From positions 186,001 through 250,000 of the forward strand of contig NZ_SCMP01000003.1 in assembly GCF_005502935.1 (NCBI RefSeq): 64,000 nucleotides of DNA. The letters are read 5' to 3'. Below, piece after piece: positions 39,113 through 46,992 of the stretch. Origin of the DNA: Pseudomonas sp. 2FG (GTDB lineage Bacteria > Pseudomonadota > Gammaproteobacteria > Pseudomonadales > Pseudomonadaceae). The stretch's first letter is position 1. Each line of letters opens with the position of its first letter. The notes beneath the pieces are model-generated. The model worked only from the letters and a program-made list of their open reading frames with translations, searched no databases and was not told where the DNA came from. The position numbers were made by a program, and so were the translations under genes.

Positions 39113-39460
39113 TTACGCGTGTTGCGGGTTGATCGCGTTGTCCGGGTACCAGACGTCGATCAACGGGCTAGCGGTGAAGTCAGTCACTTCGCTACGGCCC
39201 TTCAGCCAAGCTTCGACCGCGGCGCGCTGCTCTGCGCTGACCGAGCCACGTTTGGCCAGGCACACCAGGCCATAGTCATCGCCGCCAACATAACCCAGAC
39301 CATTGCCGGTCATGGCTTCACCCAGGAACTGGTCGAGGAAAGCGTCAACGGCCTCGTCGGCCAGATCTTCTTTGAAGTTCAGGTTCAGCTCAAAACCCAG
39401 CTCCTGGAATTCATCCACGCAGAGTTTTTTGCGCAGACGGCGGGAACGGTTAGTAGCCAT
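39113..39460 (-). CDS. yggL: YggL-family 50S ribosome-associated protein
   Basis: 115 residues beginning MATNRSRRLRKKLCVDEFQE, then GFELNLNFKEDL, DQFLGEAMTGNGLGYVGGDDY and VEAWLKGRSEVTDFTASPL. These are the signatures of YggL (DUF469), a protein reported to bind the 50S subunit in E. coli. The basic N-terminus suits RNA contact. An in-frame start at 39493 would add MPRVITLEDCS, which is not conserved; the ATG at 39460 is used. It is the usual neighbour of dacB in pseudomonads. Confidence 0.93.
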   Translation of the reverse strand: MATNRSRRLRKKLCVDEFQELGFELNLNFKEDLADEAVDAFLDQFLGEAMTGNGLGYVGGDDYGLVCLAKRGSVSAEQRAAVEAWLKGRSEVTDFTASPLIDVWYPDNAINPQHA

Positions 39461-39653
39461 GGAACAATCCTCAAGAGTGATAACGCGCGGCACTTTAGCA
39501 GTTTAGCCACCGACTTGCCCGACTCTCTGCCGCAGGCGACTTCACCTGCCCGCAGAAAATAGCGCCTTACGCTAGTCGCAGAGCGGCGCAAGCACCTTGG
39601 GCTTCGGGCATAATGCGCAGCACTTTCCCGAACTGCTGTGGGAACCCGCGACC

Positions 39654-39683
39654 ATGTCATCTTTCTTTATGTCATCTTTCTTT
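39654..39683 (+). repeat. 15-bp tandem duplication upstream of dacB
   Basis: ATGTCATCTTTCTTT occurs twice head to tail (39654-39668 and 39669-39683), ending 29 bases before the dacB ATG. It lies in the probable dacB leader or promoter. Confidence 0.75.
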
Positions 39684-39712
39684 TTTGGCCCTTGCCTGAA
39701 GGGTTTCTGCCA

Positions 39713-41170
39713 ATGATCAAAACACTTCGCCACCTGGCATTCGCCAGCTTGCTGCTGCCAATCGCCTTGCCGGTCACGGCAGCTCCAATCAACAGCACCC
39801 TTCCGCCCCTGGTTCAGAAGGCGCTGAAAGCCGGCAAAATTGGCAACGACTCCCTCTCCCTGGTACTGCTGCCGCTCAACGGCCCCGGCACGCCGACGCT
39901 GTTCAATGCCGACGTGTCGGTCAACCCAGCGTCGACCATGAAGCTGATCACCACCTATGCCGCGCTCGAACTGCTCGGCCCGACCCACCAGTGGAAGACC
40001 GAGTTCTACAGCGACGGCCCACTGAAAAATGGGGTGCTGCACGGCAACCTCTACCTCAAGGGCGGCGGCGATCCCAAGCTGAACATGGAGAAACTCTGGC
40101 TGTTGATGCGCGACCTGCGTGTCAATGGCGTACAGCAGGTCACCGGCGATCTGGTGCTCGACCGCAGCCACTTTATGCAACCGCAGTTGCCGACCTTCGA
40201 TGACGATGGCGGCGACGAGAACAAGCCGTTCCTGGTCGGCCCGGACTCCTTGCTGATCAACCTCAAGGCCGTGCGCCTGATTAGCCGCGCCGAAGGCGGC
40301 AAGGTCAGCGTGGCCATGGAGCCACCGCTGACCAACGTGCGTATCGACAACCGCGTGAAGGCCCTGGGCAAAGGCAAGTGCACGGGGAATGTCCGCTTCA
40401 ACCCGGTCAGCCAGTTCGACGGCACTACGCTGGTCGTCACCGGGCAGCTGGCTGAAGGCTGTAGCACGCAGGCCTATCTCTCGTTACTCGATCACCCGGG
40501 TTACGCCGCGGGCGCCGTGCGTGCCATCTGGCAAGAGCTGGGCGGCAGCATCCTCGGCAAAGACCGCGTTGACGCCGTACCGAAGAACGCCACCCTGCTC
40601 GCGCGGGCCTTCTCCCCCGATCTGGTGGAAATCATCCGCGACATCAACAAATACAGTAACAACACCATGGCCCGGCAGCTGTTCCTCAGCCTCGGCGCAC
40701 GGTTTCGTAACGCCGAGGATGGCGACGACGCCAAGGCCGCACAGCGGGTGATCCGTCAGTGGCTGGCCCGCAAGGGCATTACCGCACCCCACCTGGTGAT
40801 GGAGAACGGCTCCGGCCTGTCGCGCGCGGAACGGGTCAGCGCACGGGAAATGGCCACCCTGCTGCAAGCCGCCTGGGAGAGCCCCTACGCCGCCGAGTAC
40901 ATCAGCTCCCTGCCGCTGGTGGCGATGGACGGGACCATGCGTAAACGCCTGAAACGCACGCCCATGGCCGGCGAAGCGCATATCAAGACCGGCACCTTGA
41001 ACACCGTGCGCGCCATCGCAGGCTTCAGTCGCGACAGCAACGGCAACAGCTGGGCGGTCGTCGCCATTCTCAACGACCCACGGCCGTGGGGCGCCTCGGC
41101 GATCCTCGATCAGGTACTGGTCGATCTGTACCGCCAGCCGAAAGTCGGCGCCAACACGGCCCAACGCTGA
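39713..41170 (+). CDS. dacB: D-alanyl-D-alanine carboxypeptidase/endopeptidase (PBP4)
   Basis: 485-residue class C penicillin-binding protein that trims peptides and cuts cross-links in peptidoglycan. Signal peptide MIKTLRHLAFASLLLPIALP; catalytic triad motifs are SxxK in NPASTMKLI, SxN in INKYSNNTMARQL and KTG in HIKTGTLN. All are intact. The ATG at 39713 begins the signal peptide; the frame is open back to 39638 through the tandem repeat. In pseudomonads PBP4 loss can induce AmpC, a known family effect rather than something shown here. Confidence 0.95.
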   Translation: MIKTLRHLAFASLLLPIALPVTAAPINSTLPPLVQKALKAGKIGNDSLSLVLLPLNGPGTPTLFNADVSVNPASTMKLITTYAALELLGPTHQWKTEFYSDGPLKNGVLHGNLYLKGGGDPKLNMEKLWLLMRDLRVNGVQQVTGDLVLDRSHFMQPQLPTFDDDGGDENKPFLVGPDSLLINLKAVRLISRAEGGKVSVAMEPPLTNVRIDNRVKALGKGKCTGNVRFNPVSQFDGTTLVVTGQLAEGCSTQAYLSLLDHPGYAAGAVRAIWQELGGSILGKDRVDAVPKNATLLARAFSPDLVEIIRDINKYSNNTMARQLFLSLGARFRNAEDGDDAKAAQRVIRQWLARKGITAPHLVMENGSGLSRAERVSAREMATLLQAAWESPYAAEYISSLPLVAMDGTMRKRLKRTPMAGEAHIKTGTLNTVRAIAGFSRDSNGNSWAVVAILNDPRPWGASAILDQVLVDLYRQPKVGANTAQR

Positions 41171-41186
41171 GCCCAGGCGCACCACT

Positions 41187-41223
41187 AAAAAGGCCGCCCT
41201 GCTTTACGCAGTGCGGCCTTTTA
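41187..41223. terminator. Bidirectional terminator between dacB and rlmL
   Basis: Outer stem AAAAGGCCGC/GCGGCCTTTT with an inner CTGC/GCAG pair, 17 bases past the dacB stop and 23 before the rlmL stop. A and T tracts on both sides suit termination of both convergent genes. Confidence 0.88.
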
Positions 41224-41245
41224 AATGCCTCACGACAATTCGTGC

Positions 41246-43507
41246 TTAACGCGCGGTCAAGCGCCAGGCCCTGTGGATCTTCGAGTTACGCGCGAAGTCC
41301 GGGTCCAAGGTCGTCGCACTGATTTCCTCCACCGCATAGCGCGCCGCCAGGCCTTCATCGAGCTGGAATTTGCGGAAATTGTTGGAGAAATACAGCACGC
41401 CACCGGCCGCCAAGCGCGCCATGGCCAGGTCGAGCAACTCGACGTGGTCACGCTGCACGTCGAACACCCCCTCCATGCGCTTGGAGTTGGAGAAGGTCGG
41501 CGGGTCGATAAAGATCAGGTCGTACTCCTCGCGATCCGCCGCCAGCCAGGTCATCACGTCACCCTGCTCCAGGCGGTGCTTGTCGGAGAAACCGTTCAGC
41601 GCCAGGTTTCGCCGCGCCCAGTCGAGGTAAGTCTTCGACAAGTCGACGCTGATGGTGCTGCGCGCCCCGCCCTTGGCCGCATGCACGGTGGCCGTGGCGG
41701 TGTAGCAATACAGGTTGAGGAAGCGCTTGCCGGCGGCCTCACGCTGGATGCGCAAGCGCAGCGGGCGATGGTCGAGGAACAGACCGGTGTCGAGGTAATC
41801 GGTAAGGTTGACCAGTAACTTCACCCCAGCTTCGCTGACCTCGGTAAAACGCCCCTGAGTCGCCTGACGCTCGTACTGCTTGGTGCCGCTCTGGCGTTCA
41901 CGGCGCTTGATGATGACTTTCGCCTTGTCGACGTTGAGCGCCTGGGGAATCGCCGCCAAGGCATCGAACAGACGAGCCTGGGCCTTCTCCGGGTCGATCG
42001 AGCGCGGCGCGGCGTATTCCTGCACGTGCACCCAGTCGTGATAGAGATCGATCGCCAGGGCATATTCCGGCATATCGGCGTCATACACACGATAGCAGTC
42101 GACCCCCTCACGTCGAGCCCATTTACCCAGCAACTTAAGGTTTTTTTGCAGACGATTGGCGAACATCTGCCCGCCTTCGCTCAAGCGCGCCCGTTCGATT
42201 AGCGCTGGCGCCTGCTGGTTTTCAACCTTTCTGTTGTCAACCTTTCTGTTGTCAACCTCTGGCTCCGACTGGCCTAACGCGGCCTGTTCACGCTCGCGTT
42301 CGCGCTGCTCGGGAGTACGGCGCTCACCGGTGACGAACTGCTCCGGTTGCACCTTGATCAGCAGCAGCTTGCAGGGCAGCGCGCCGTTCCAGAAGGCGTA
42401 CTGCTTGTGGCTACGAATGCCCATGCGCTTGCCCAGATCAGGCGCGCCGGTAAACACCGCCGCCTCCCAATTCATGCAGGCCTGACGCAGACGCTCGCCC
42501 AGGTTTTGGTAGAGGTACAGCAGGCTCGCTTCATCACCCAAGCGCTCGCCATAGGGCGGGTTACAGACCACCAAGCCGGTCTGATTCTGATCCGGACGCG
42601 GCTCGAAAGTCGCCACTTCGCCCTGGTAAACCTTGATCCAGTTCGACAGCCCGGCGCGCTCGATATTGTTGCGCCCCGGCTGAATCAGCCGGGGATCGGC
42701 CTCATAACCACGAATCCACAGCGGCGGCTTCGCCAGCCCGGCTTCTGCACGCCCCAAAGCCTCGGCATGGAGCTTTTTCCACAACGCCGGCACATGCCCC
42801 AGCCAGGCCGAGAAGCCCCAGCGCTCGCGCTTGAGGTTCGGGGCGATATCCGCCGCGATCATCGCCGCTTCCACCAGGAAAGTGCCGACACCGCACATAG
42901 GGTCCGCCAGCGCACCGCCCGCCGCGGCAATTCGCGGCCAACCGGCGCGGATCAGGATCGCCGCGGCGAGGTTTTCCTTGAGCGGCGCCGCGCCCTGCTG
43001 CAGGCGATAGCCACGCTGGTGCAGGCTGTGGCCGGAGAGGTCGAGCGAGAGAATCGCTTCGCCGCGGTCCAGGCGCAGATGGATGCGCAAGTCCGGGTTC
43101 AGCTTGTCGATCGAAGGCCGCTCGCCCGCGGCATTACGCAACTTGTCGACGATCGCGTCCTTGACCTTCAGCGCGCCGAAGTGGGTGTTGTCGATGCCGG
43201 AACCATTACCACTGAACTCCACCGCCAGGCTGCCGGTCGGCTCCAGGTGCTCGGCCCAGTCGACCTCCAGCACACCCTCATAGAGATCGTCTGCGTTGCT
43301 CATGGGGAAACGTTTGAGCACCAGCAACACACGGTTGGCCAGGCGCGACCAGAGGCACAGACGGTAAGCCGTTTCCAGCTCGGCGAAGCCGCGGATCGCC
43401 GAGGTGTGCTCGCGGGTTTCCTCCAGCCCCAGGCCTGCTGCTTCTTCAGCGAGCAGCCCTTCCAAACCCTTGGGGCAGGTGAGAAAGAGTTCGTAACGAT
43501 CCGACAT
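41246..43507 (-). CDS. rlmL: 23S rRNA m2G2445/m7G2069 methyltransferase RlmKL
   Basis: 753-residue fused enzyme. The N-terminal half (RlmL) has a THUMP domain, then the SAM site ADPMCGVGTFLVEAAMIA and catalytic VVCNPPYGERLG. The C-terminal half (RlmK) has KRFLNLYCYTATATVHAAKG and LIFIDPPTFSNSKRMEG. The linker (around residues 415-435) contains a short Asn/Lys-rich repeat from a 15-bp tandem duplication. The ATG at 43507 follows a long non-coding upstream. Length is slightly above the ~700-residue E. coli protein, due mostly to the linker. Confidence 0.95.
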   Translation of the reverse strand: MSDRYELFLTCPKGLEGLLAEEAAGLGLEETREHTSAIRGFAELETAYRLCLWSRLANRVLLVLKRFPMSNADDLYEGVLEVDWAEHLEPTGSLAVEFSGNGSGIDNTHFGALKVKDAIVDKLRNAAGERPSIDKLNPDLRIHLRLDRGEAILSLDLSGHSLHQRGYRLQQGAAPLKENLAAAILIRAGWPRIAAAGGALADPMCGVGTFLVEAAMIAADIAPNLKRERWGFSAWLGHVPALWKKLHAEALGRAEAGLAKPPLWIRGYEADPRLIQPGRNNIERAGLSNWIKVYQGEVATFEPRPDQNQTGLVVCNPPYGERLGDEASLLYLYQNLGERLRQACMNWEAAVFTGAPDLGKRMGIRSHKQYAFWNGALPCKLLLIKVQPEQFVTGERRTPEQREREREQAALGQSEPEVDNRKVDNRKVENQQAPALIERARLSEGGQMFANRLQKNLKLLGKWARREGVDCYRVYDADMPEYALAIDLYHDWVHVQEYAAPRSIDPEKAQARLFDALAAIPQALNVDKAKVIIKRRERQSGTKQYERQATQGRFTEVSEAGVKLLVNLTDYLDTGLFLDHRPLRLRIQREAAGKRFLNLYCYTATATVHAAKGGARSTISVDLSKTYLDWARRNLALNGFSDKHRLEQGDVMTWLAADREEYDLIFIDPPTFSNSKRMEGVFDVQRDHVELLDLAMARLAAGGVLYFSNNFRKFQLDEGLAARYAVEEISATTLDPDFARNSKIHRAWRLTAR
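42222..42251. repeat. 15-bp tandem duplication in the rlmL linker
   Basis: TCAACCTTTCTGTTG occurs at 42222-42236 and 42237-42251, and a further partial copy (TCAACCT) follows. In the protein it gives VDNRKVDNRKVEN between the two methyltransferase domains. It keeps the frame. Confidence 0.8.
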
Positions 43508-44027
43508 GTGGGTATCCAGTGCCTAAGCAATGTGCGGCGGGCAGTTTGTGCTGCGGCGCCAAGGTTAAAAACCGTGGTTCTACCCAACGGCTCCGCGACA
43601 CCAGGGTGGGTCGCTTATCGAACAAAAGCCAAGGCCTGAGTTCGACATCAGCCAAGTCTGGTCGCGTTGCAACTTGCCGGGAGCCTAGTGGCAAGTCCCA
43701 CGCCGCGCCCGCTGCCAGACTTAGTGTGTTCGATACAATTACGCGCTGTTCCGTACAACTTTCGAACAGCACTTCAAAGCTTAATCAGTGACAAAAGGCT
43801 ACAACGCGACCCTTCGTCGGAATAAATACAGGATGCAGCCGCGAAACATTCGCGAGGGCAGAACGACTTCATAGTCGCCTGCGCCCGCATGCCTCCTGAG
43901 TTTAAGCAAAAAGCCGAGGATCGACGGGTCAAGCCTTATGGCCTCACTCCTAAAAACGTTACGTGCTTATGACAAAACGATCATTCCCACGACCGGTGTC
44001 ATTCGTTAGAAATCAACTCAGGCCAAC

Positions 44028-44150
44028 GCCGCAACGGTGACGGCAGGAGACCCGCAACGCCGGCAGCGGGCTCCACTGGTAGAAGCTTTCTACCAGGCCC
44101 CGACACGGGGCTAATAGGACATAACAGTCAACAAGTGAGGGCAACACCCT
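44028..44150 (+). ncRNA. Structured leader of rmf (candidate rmf RNA motif)
   Basis: Four hairpins follow in a row just upstream of rmf: GCCG/CGGC (44028-44044), CCCGC/GCGGG (44051-44070), a perfect 9-bp CTGGTAGAA/TTCTACCAG (44076-44096) and GCCCCG/CGGGGC (44097-44111). Unstructured purine-rich sequence with the ribosome site comes after. A conserved 'rmf RNA' upstream of rmf in pseudomonads has been described (from memory); I cannot confirm a covariance match. The whole 43508-44150 spacer (643 bases) has no gene. Confidence 0.6.
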
Positions 44151-44366
44151 ATGAGAAGACTTAAGCGTGATCCTTTAGAACGAGCGTTTTTGCGCGGTTA
44201 TCAATATGGCATCCATGGCAAATCTCGCGAACTGTGTCCATTCACCCTTCCGTCCGTACGCCAAGCCTGGATTAACGGCTGGCGCGAAGGTCGCGGCGAC
44301 CACTGGGACGGCATGACCGGCACCGCCGGTATCCATCGACTCAACGAACTTCACGCTGTCGGCTGA
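44151..44366 (+). CDS. rmf: Ribosome modulation factor
   Basis: 71-residue basic protein that joins 70S ribosomes into inactive 100S dimers in stationary phase. It has the family core RDPLERAFLRGYQYGIHGKS and LPSVRQAWINGWREGRGDHW. The N-terminal MRRLKRDPLERAF is as expected. GTGAGGG lies nine bases before the ATG. A structured leader precedes it and a clear terminator follows, so it forms its own transcript. Confidence 0.97.
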   Translation: MRRLKRDPLERAFLRGYQYGIHGKSRELCPFTLPSVRQAWINGWREGRGDHWDGMTGTAGIHRLNELHAVG

Positions 44367-44442
44367 TCACGCTGTCGGATAGTAAGGACCACCGACTCCG
44401 CTTTACCATGCACGCCCCATCCGGGCGGCGGGCGAGAGCCCA

Positions 44443-44467
44443 GGGGCTCCTTAAGGGAGCCCTTTTT
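44443..44467 (+). terminator. Rho-independent terminator of rmf
   Basis: Stem GGGCTCC/GGAGCCC with a five-base loop (TTAAG) and five T, about 78 bases after the rmf stop codon. Confidence 0.9.
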
Positions 44468-44499
44468 ATTGCCTGTCGCTTTAGATTACTGACGAGCGA

Positions 44500-45525
44500 T
44501 TACTGACGCGGCAGCGCCGCGATGGCATCCACCGCTTCGCGAATCAGCGCCGGGCCCTTGTAGATAAAACCGGAATAGATCTGCACCAGGCTGGCGCCGG
44601 CGGCGATTTTCTCAGCCGCGTGCTTGCCTTCGGTGATACCGCCAACGGCAATGATCGGCAGACGCCCCGCCAACTCAGCCGCCAGCACTCGCACCGTATG
44701 CGTGCTCTTGTCGCGCACCGGCGCGCCAGACAGGCCACCGGCCTCAGCACCAAAGGGCAAACCTTCGACACCTTCGCGCCCGAGGGTAGTGTTAGTCGCA
44801 ATCACCGCATCCATGCCCGAGTCCAGCAGCGCCGCAGCGACCTCGATGATCTCGGCATCATTCATATCCGGAGCGATCTTGATCGCCAGGGGTACGCGTC
44901 GGCCGTGTTGCTGGGTCAGGGCCTCCTGGCGTTGGCGCAGGGCTCCGAGCAACTGCTTCAGCGAATCGCCAAACTGCAGACTGCGCAGGCCGGGGGTGTT
45001 CGGCGAGCTGACGTTGACGGTGACGTAGCTGGCATGGGCGTAGACCTTGTCCAGGCACAGCACGTAATCGTCCACCGCGCGCTCGACCGGCGTATCGAAA
45101 TTCTTGCCGATGTTGATGCCGAGCACACCGTTGAACTTGGCGGCTTTGACCCGCGCCAGCAGATGATCGACACCCTGGTTGTTGAAACCCATGCGATTGA
45201 TGATGGCTTCGGCTTGCGGCAAGCGGAATAGCCGCGGCTTGGGGTTACCTGGCTGCGGACGCGGGGTGACGGTACCGATTTCGACAAAACCAAAACCCAG
45301 TTGCGCGAAACCGTCGATGGCATCGCCGTTCTTATCCAGGCCGGCCGCCAAACCCACCGGATTCGGGAAGTCCAGGCCCATCACGCGCACCGGCAGGCTG
45401 GCCGGCGCCTTGCTCAACAGGCCATTCAACCCCAGACGGCCACCGGCACCGATCAGATCAATAGACAGCTCGTGAGAGGTTTCCGGGGACAGTTTGAACA
45501 GCAGCTCGCGGGCCAGGGTATACAT
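44500..45525 (-). CDS. pyrD: Dihydroorotate dehydrogenase (quinone), class 2
   Basis: Oxidises dihydroorotate to orotate in pyrimidine synthesis, passing electrons to membrane quinone through FMN. The 341-residue length and N-terminal membrane-associating helices ([20 protein letters not shown]) mark class 2. Visible sites: [16 protein letters not shown], the catalytic Ser in [15 protein letters not shown] (near residue 175), AIKIAPDM and [10 protein letters not shown]. The 5' end is overlapped by 68 bases by an upstream DUF2835 gene that appears to have lost its stop. Confidence 0.97.
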   Translation of the reverse strand: MYTLARELLFKLSPETSHELSIDLIGAGGRLGLNGLLSKAPASLPVRVMGLDFPNPVGLAAGLDKNGDAIDGFAQLGFGFVEIGTVTPRPQPGNPKPRLFRLPQAEAIINRMGFNNQGVDHLLARVKAAKFNGVLGINIGKNFDTPVERAVDDYVLCLDKVYAHASYVTVNVSSPNTPGLRSLQFGDSLKQLLGALRQRQEALTQQHGRRVPLAIKIAPDMNDAEIIEVAAALLDSGMDAVIATNTTLGREGVEGLPFGAEAGGLSGAPVRDKSTHTVRVLAAELAGRLPIIAVGGITEGKHAAEKIAAGASLVQIYSGFIYKGPALIREAVDAIAALPRQ

Positions 45526-45829
45526 GGGCAGGCTTAGCTCGGTAATGGGCTGGGAAAGTTAGCCGACGATTATAGCCGCCCGCAGCCCCGGCAGGCGAGG
45601 CAACCGCGACCGATCGGCCCACGCGACGCCGACTCAGTAGCTCACCGGCGACATTGAAGCCCAACCCGAAGGAAGCGTAGACGCCTCCATGGGTCAGAAA
45701 AGACCGCAAATGTTGGACTGGCAAACTGACGCGCCGACCGTCACGGCTGTTTAAAAAGACTTGGCATGGGCCTGATAGACCGCGCAAAGGTTCCGCGGAT
45801 AAGGCAATATCCAGCTCCGGGCTAGGCAT
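45458..45829 (-). CDS. DUF2835 protein with readthrough extension into pyrD
   Basis: The first ~72 residues match the small DUF2835 family: [54 protein letters not shown]. Family members normally end near [10 protein letters not shown]. Here no stop follows and the frame runs on for some 50 residues of Gly/Ala/Arg-rich sequence, closing inside pyrD. A point mutation or indel removing the natural stop is likely. AGGAAG precedes the ATG. The protein may tolerate the tail. Function of the family unknown. Confidence 0.7.
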   Translation of the reverse strand: MPSPELDIALSAEPLRGLSGPCQVFLNSRDGRRVSLPVQHLRSFLTHGGVYASFGLGFNVAGELLSRRRVGRSVAVASPAGAAGGYNRRLTFPAHYRAKPAHVYPGPRAAVQTVPGNLSRAVY

Positions 45830-45979
45830 GGAGGCTTCCTCGTAAATGATCGCTGCACTATTGCCACAGGTGGCACCCTGGACGGGGGGCCGCGACCGTC
45901 ACTTGGCCAGCAAAGGCTGTGCAACGGGCGTTTTCGTCTGCCACACTGGCAGCGGTGACCCTGGAGTTCACAGCTAGCC

Positions 45980-46858
45980 ATGAGTCCGAGCGAGCAACCC
46001 ACAACGCTGACCGCCCGCCTGACGGCCCTGGCCCAACGCCTGGGCCTGAGCGGTCGGGCGCCACGCCAGGTACTGGAACGTGCCAGCGTCCTCCGCTTGC
46101 CGTTCCAGCCGTTACCGCAACCCCGCGAACAGATCTGGTGGCACACCGGCCCACCGCTGCAGCGCTTAGTCGACTTACCGCGCAACGCCCTTTCCGGCCC
46201 GGTTCAGGAAGACAAGGCGCAAGCCCACTCAATGTTGATCCGCGTGATGGAGCAGGAACAGCAACAGCTGAGCTCCTTCGACCTGCGCCTGATCGACGGT
46301 CTCTGTGGCAGTGACCCGGATGCGCAGCCCTACGCCAGCCTCGAGGACTACAGCACAACCCCAGCCTGTCGCGGCATACGCATCATCAGCTACAAGGACT
46401 TCGTCAAAACCATCAGCCAAGCCTTACCACGCTTCCTCGTCGGCGAGCCGATCAGCCTGCGTCAGGCCAGCTGGTACGGCAAACGCATGTTCTGGGCCGG
46501 CGAGCAACATATTGAAGCGTTCGCCTGCGCCATCGCCTACGCCCGGCGGCGTGGTTTGGAGGCAACCCTACCGGCCGAGCTGACCCGCTATCGCTTGCGC
46601 CCCAGTGGGCTCAACGAACTGCAAGAGCGCTATCACGTGCTGGCCATGCCAGTGCAAGCCTGGAGCGATCCTGCCTTTATGGGCCTGTTGCTGGATAACG
46701 GCCTGCCCTATGCGCGCCTCTCACTGCTGCGCAATCCAGGCGCCCCGGAGTTCCTCCTGCTGCCCAAACACCACCCGCAGGCCACCGCCCTCGGCGAAGG
46801 TTTACGTCTGGCTGGCGCGCCGGATGTGGTGGCTTACCTGCGCCAGCTGAAAGCCTGA
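45980..46858 (+). CDS. Conserved hypothetical protein (292 aa), DUF6685-like
   Basis: A soluble 292-residue protein. Notable segments: RASVLRLPFQPLPQPREQIW, LIDGLCGSDPDAQPYASLED, CRGIRIISYKDFVKTISQAL and WYGKRMFWAGEQHIEAFACA. No signal peptide, membrane helix or catalytic motif was recognised. The DUF6685 label is from memory and uncertain. It is convergent with gdhB and divergent from the DUF2835-pyrD pair. Codon use is like its neighbours, so recent acquisition is not suggested. Confidence 0.78.
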   Translation: MSPSEQPTTLTARLTALAQRLGLSGRAPRQVLERASVLRLPFQPLPQPREQIWWHTGPPLQRLVDLPRNALSGPVQEDKAQAHSMLIRVMEQEQQQLSSFDLRLIDGLCGSDPDAQPYASLEDYSTTPACRGIRIISYKDFVKTISQALPRFLVGEPISLRQASWYGKRMFWAGEQHIEAFACAIAYARRRGLEATLPAELTRYRLRPSGLNELQERYHVLAMPVQAWSDPAFMGLLLDNGLPYARLSLLRNPGAPEFLLLPKHHPQATALGEGLRLAGAPDVVAYLRQLKA

Positions 46859-46919
46859 AATCTGCGACGGGCCGCTCCACAGCAACCCGTCTGCGCCAGC
46901 GCCTCAATCCACCTGCAAT

Positions 46920-46944
46920 AAAAAGCCCCGCACTAGGCGGGGCT
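46920..46944 (-). terminator. Rho-independent terminator of gdhB
   Basis: Stem AGCCCCGC/GCGGGGCT with loop ACTAG. Read on the minus strand it ends in a run of five T. It lies about 50 bases past the gdhB stop codon; the GC-rich flank on the other side makes it one-directional. Confidence 0.88.
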
Positions 46945-46992
46945 CCGGGTGTTGCAGCGTGGCTTATTCAACCACCTCGGGCAGCTAACCCA

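Noticed and set aside
43690..43703. GG-N10-GC as a sigma-54 promoter for rmf
   Set aside because: Only the minimal dinucleotides match; lacks the TTGC element and is about 450 bases from rmf.
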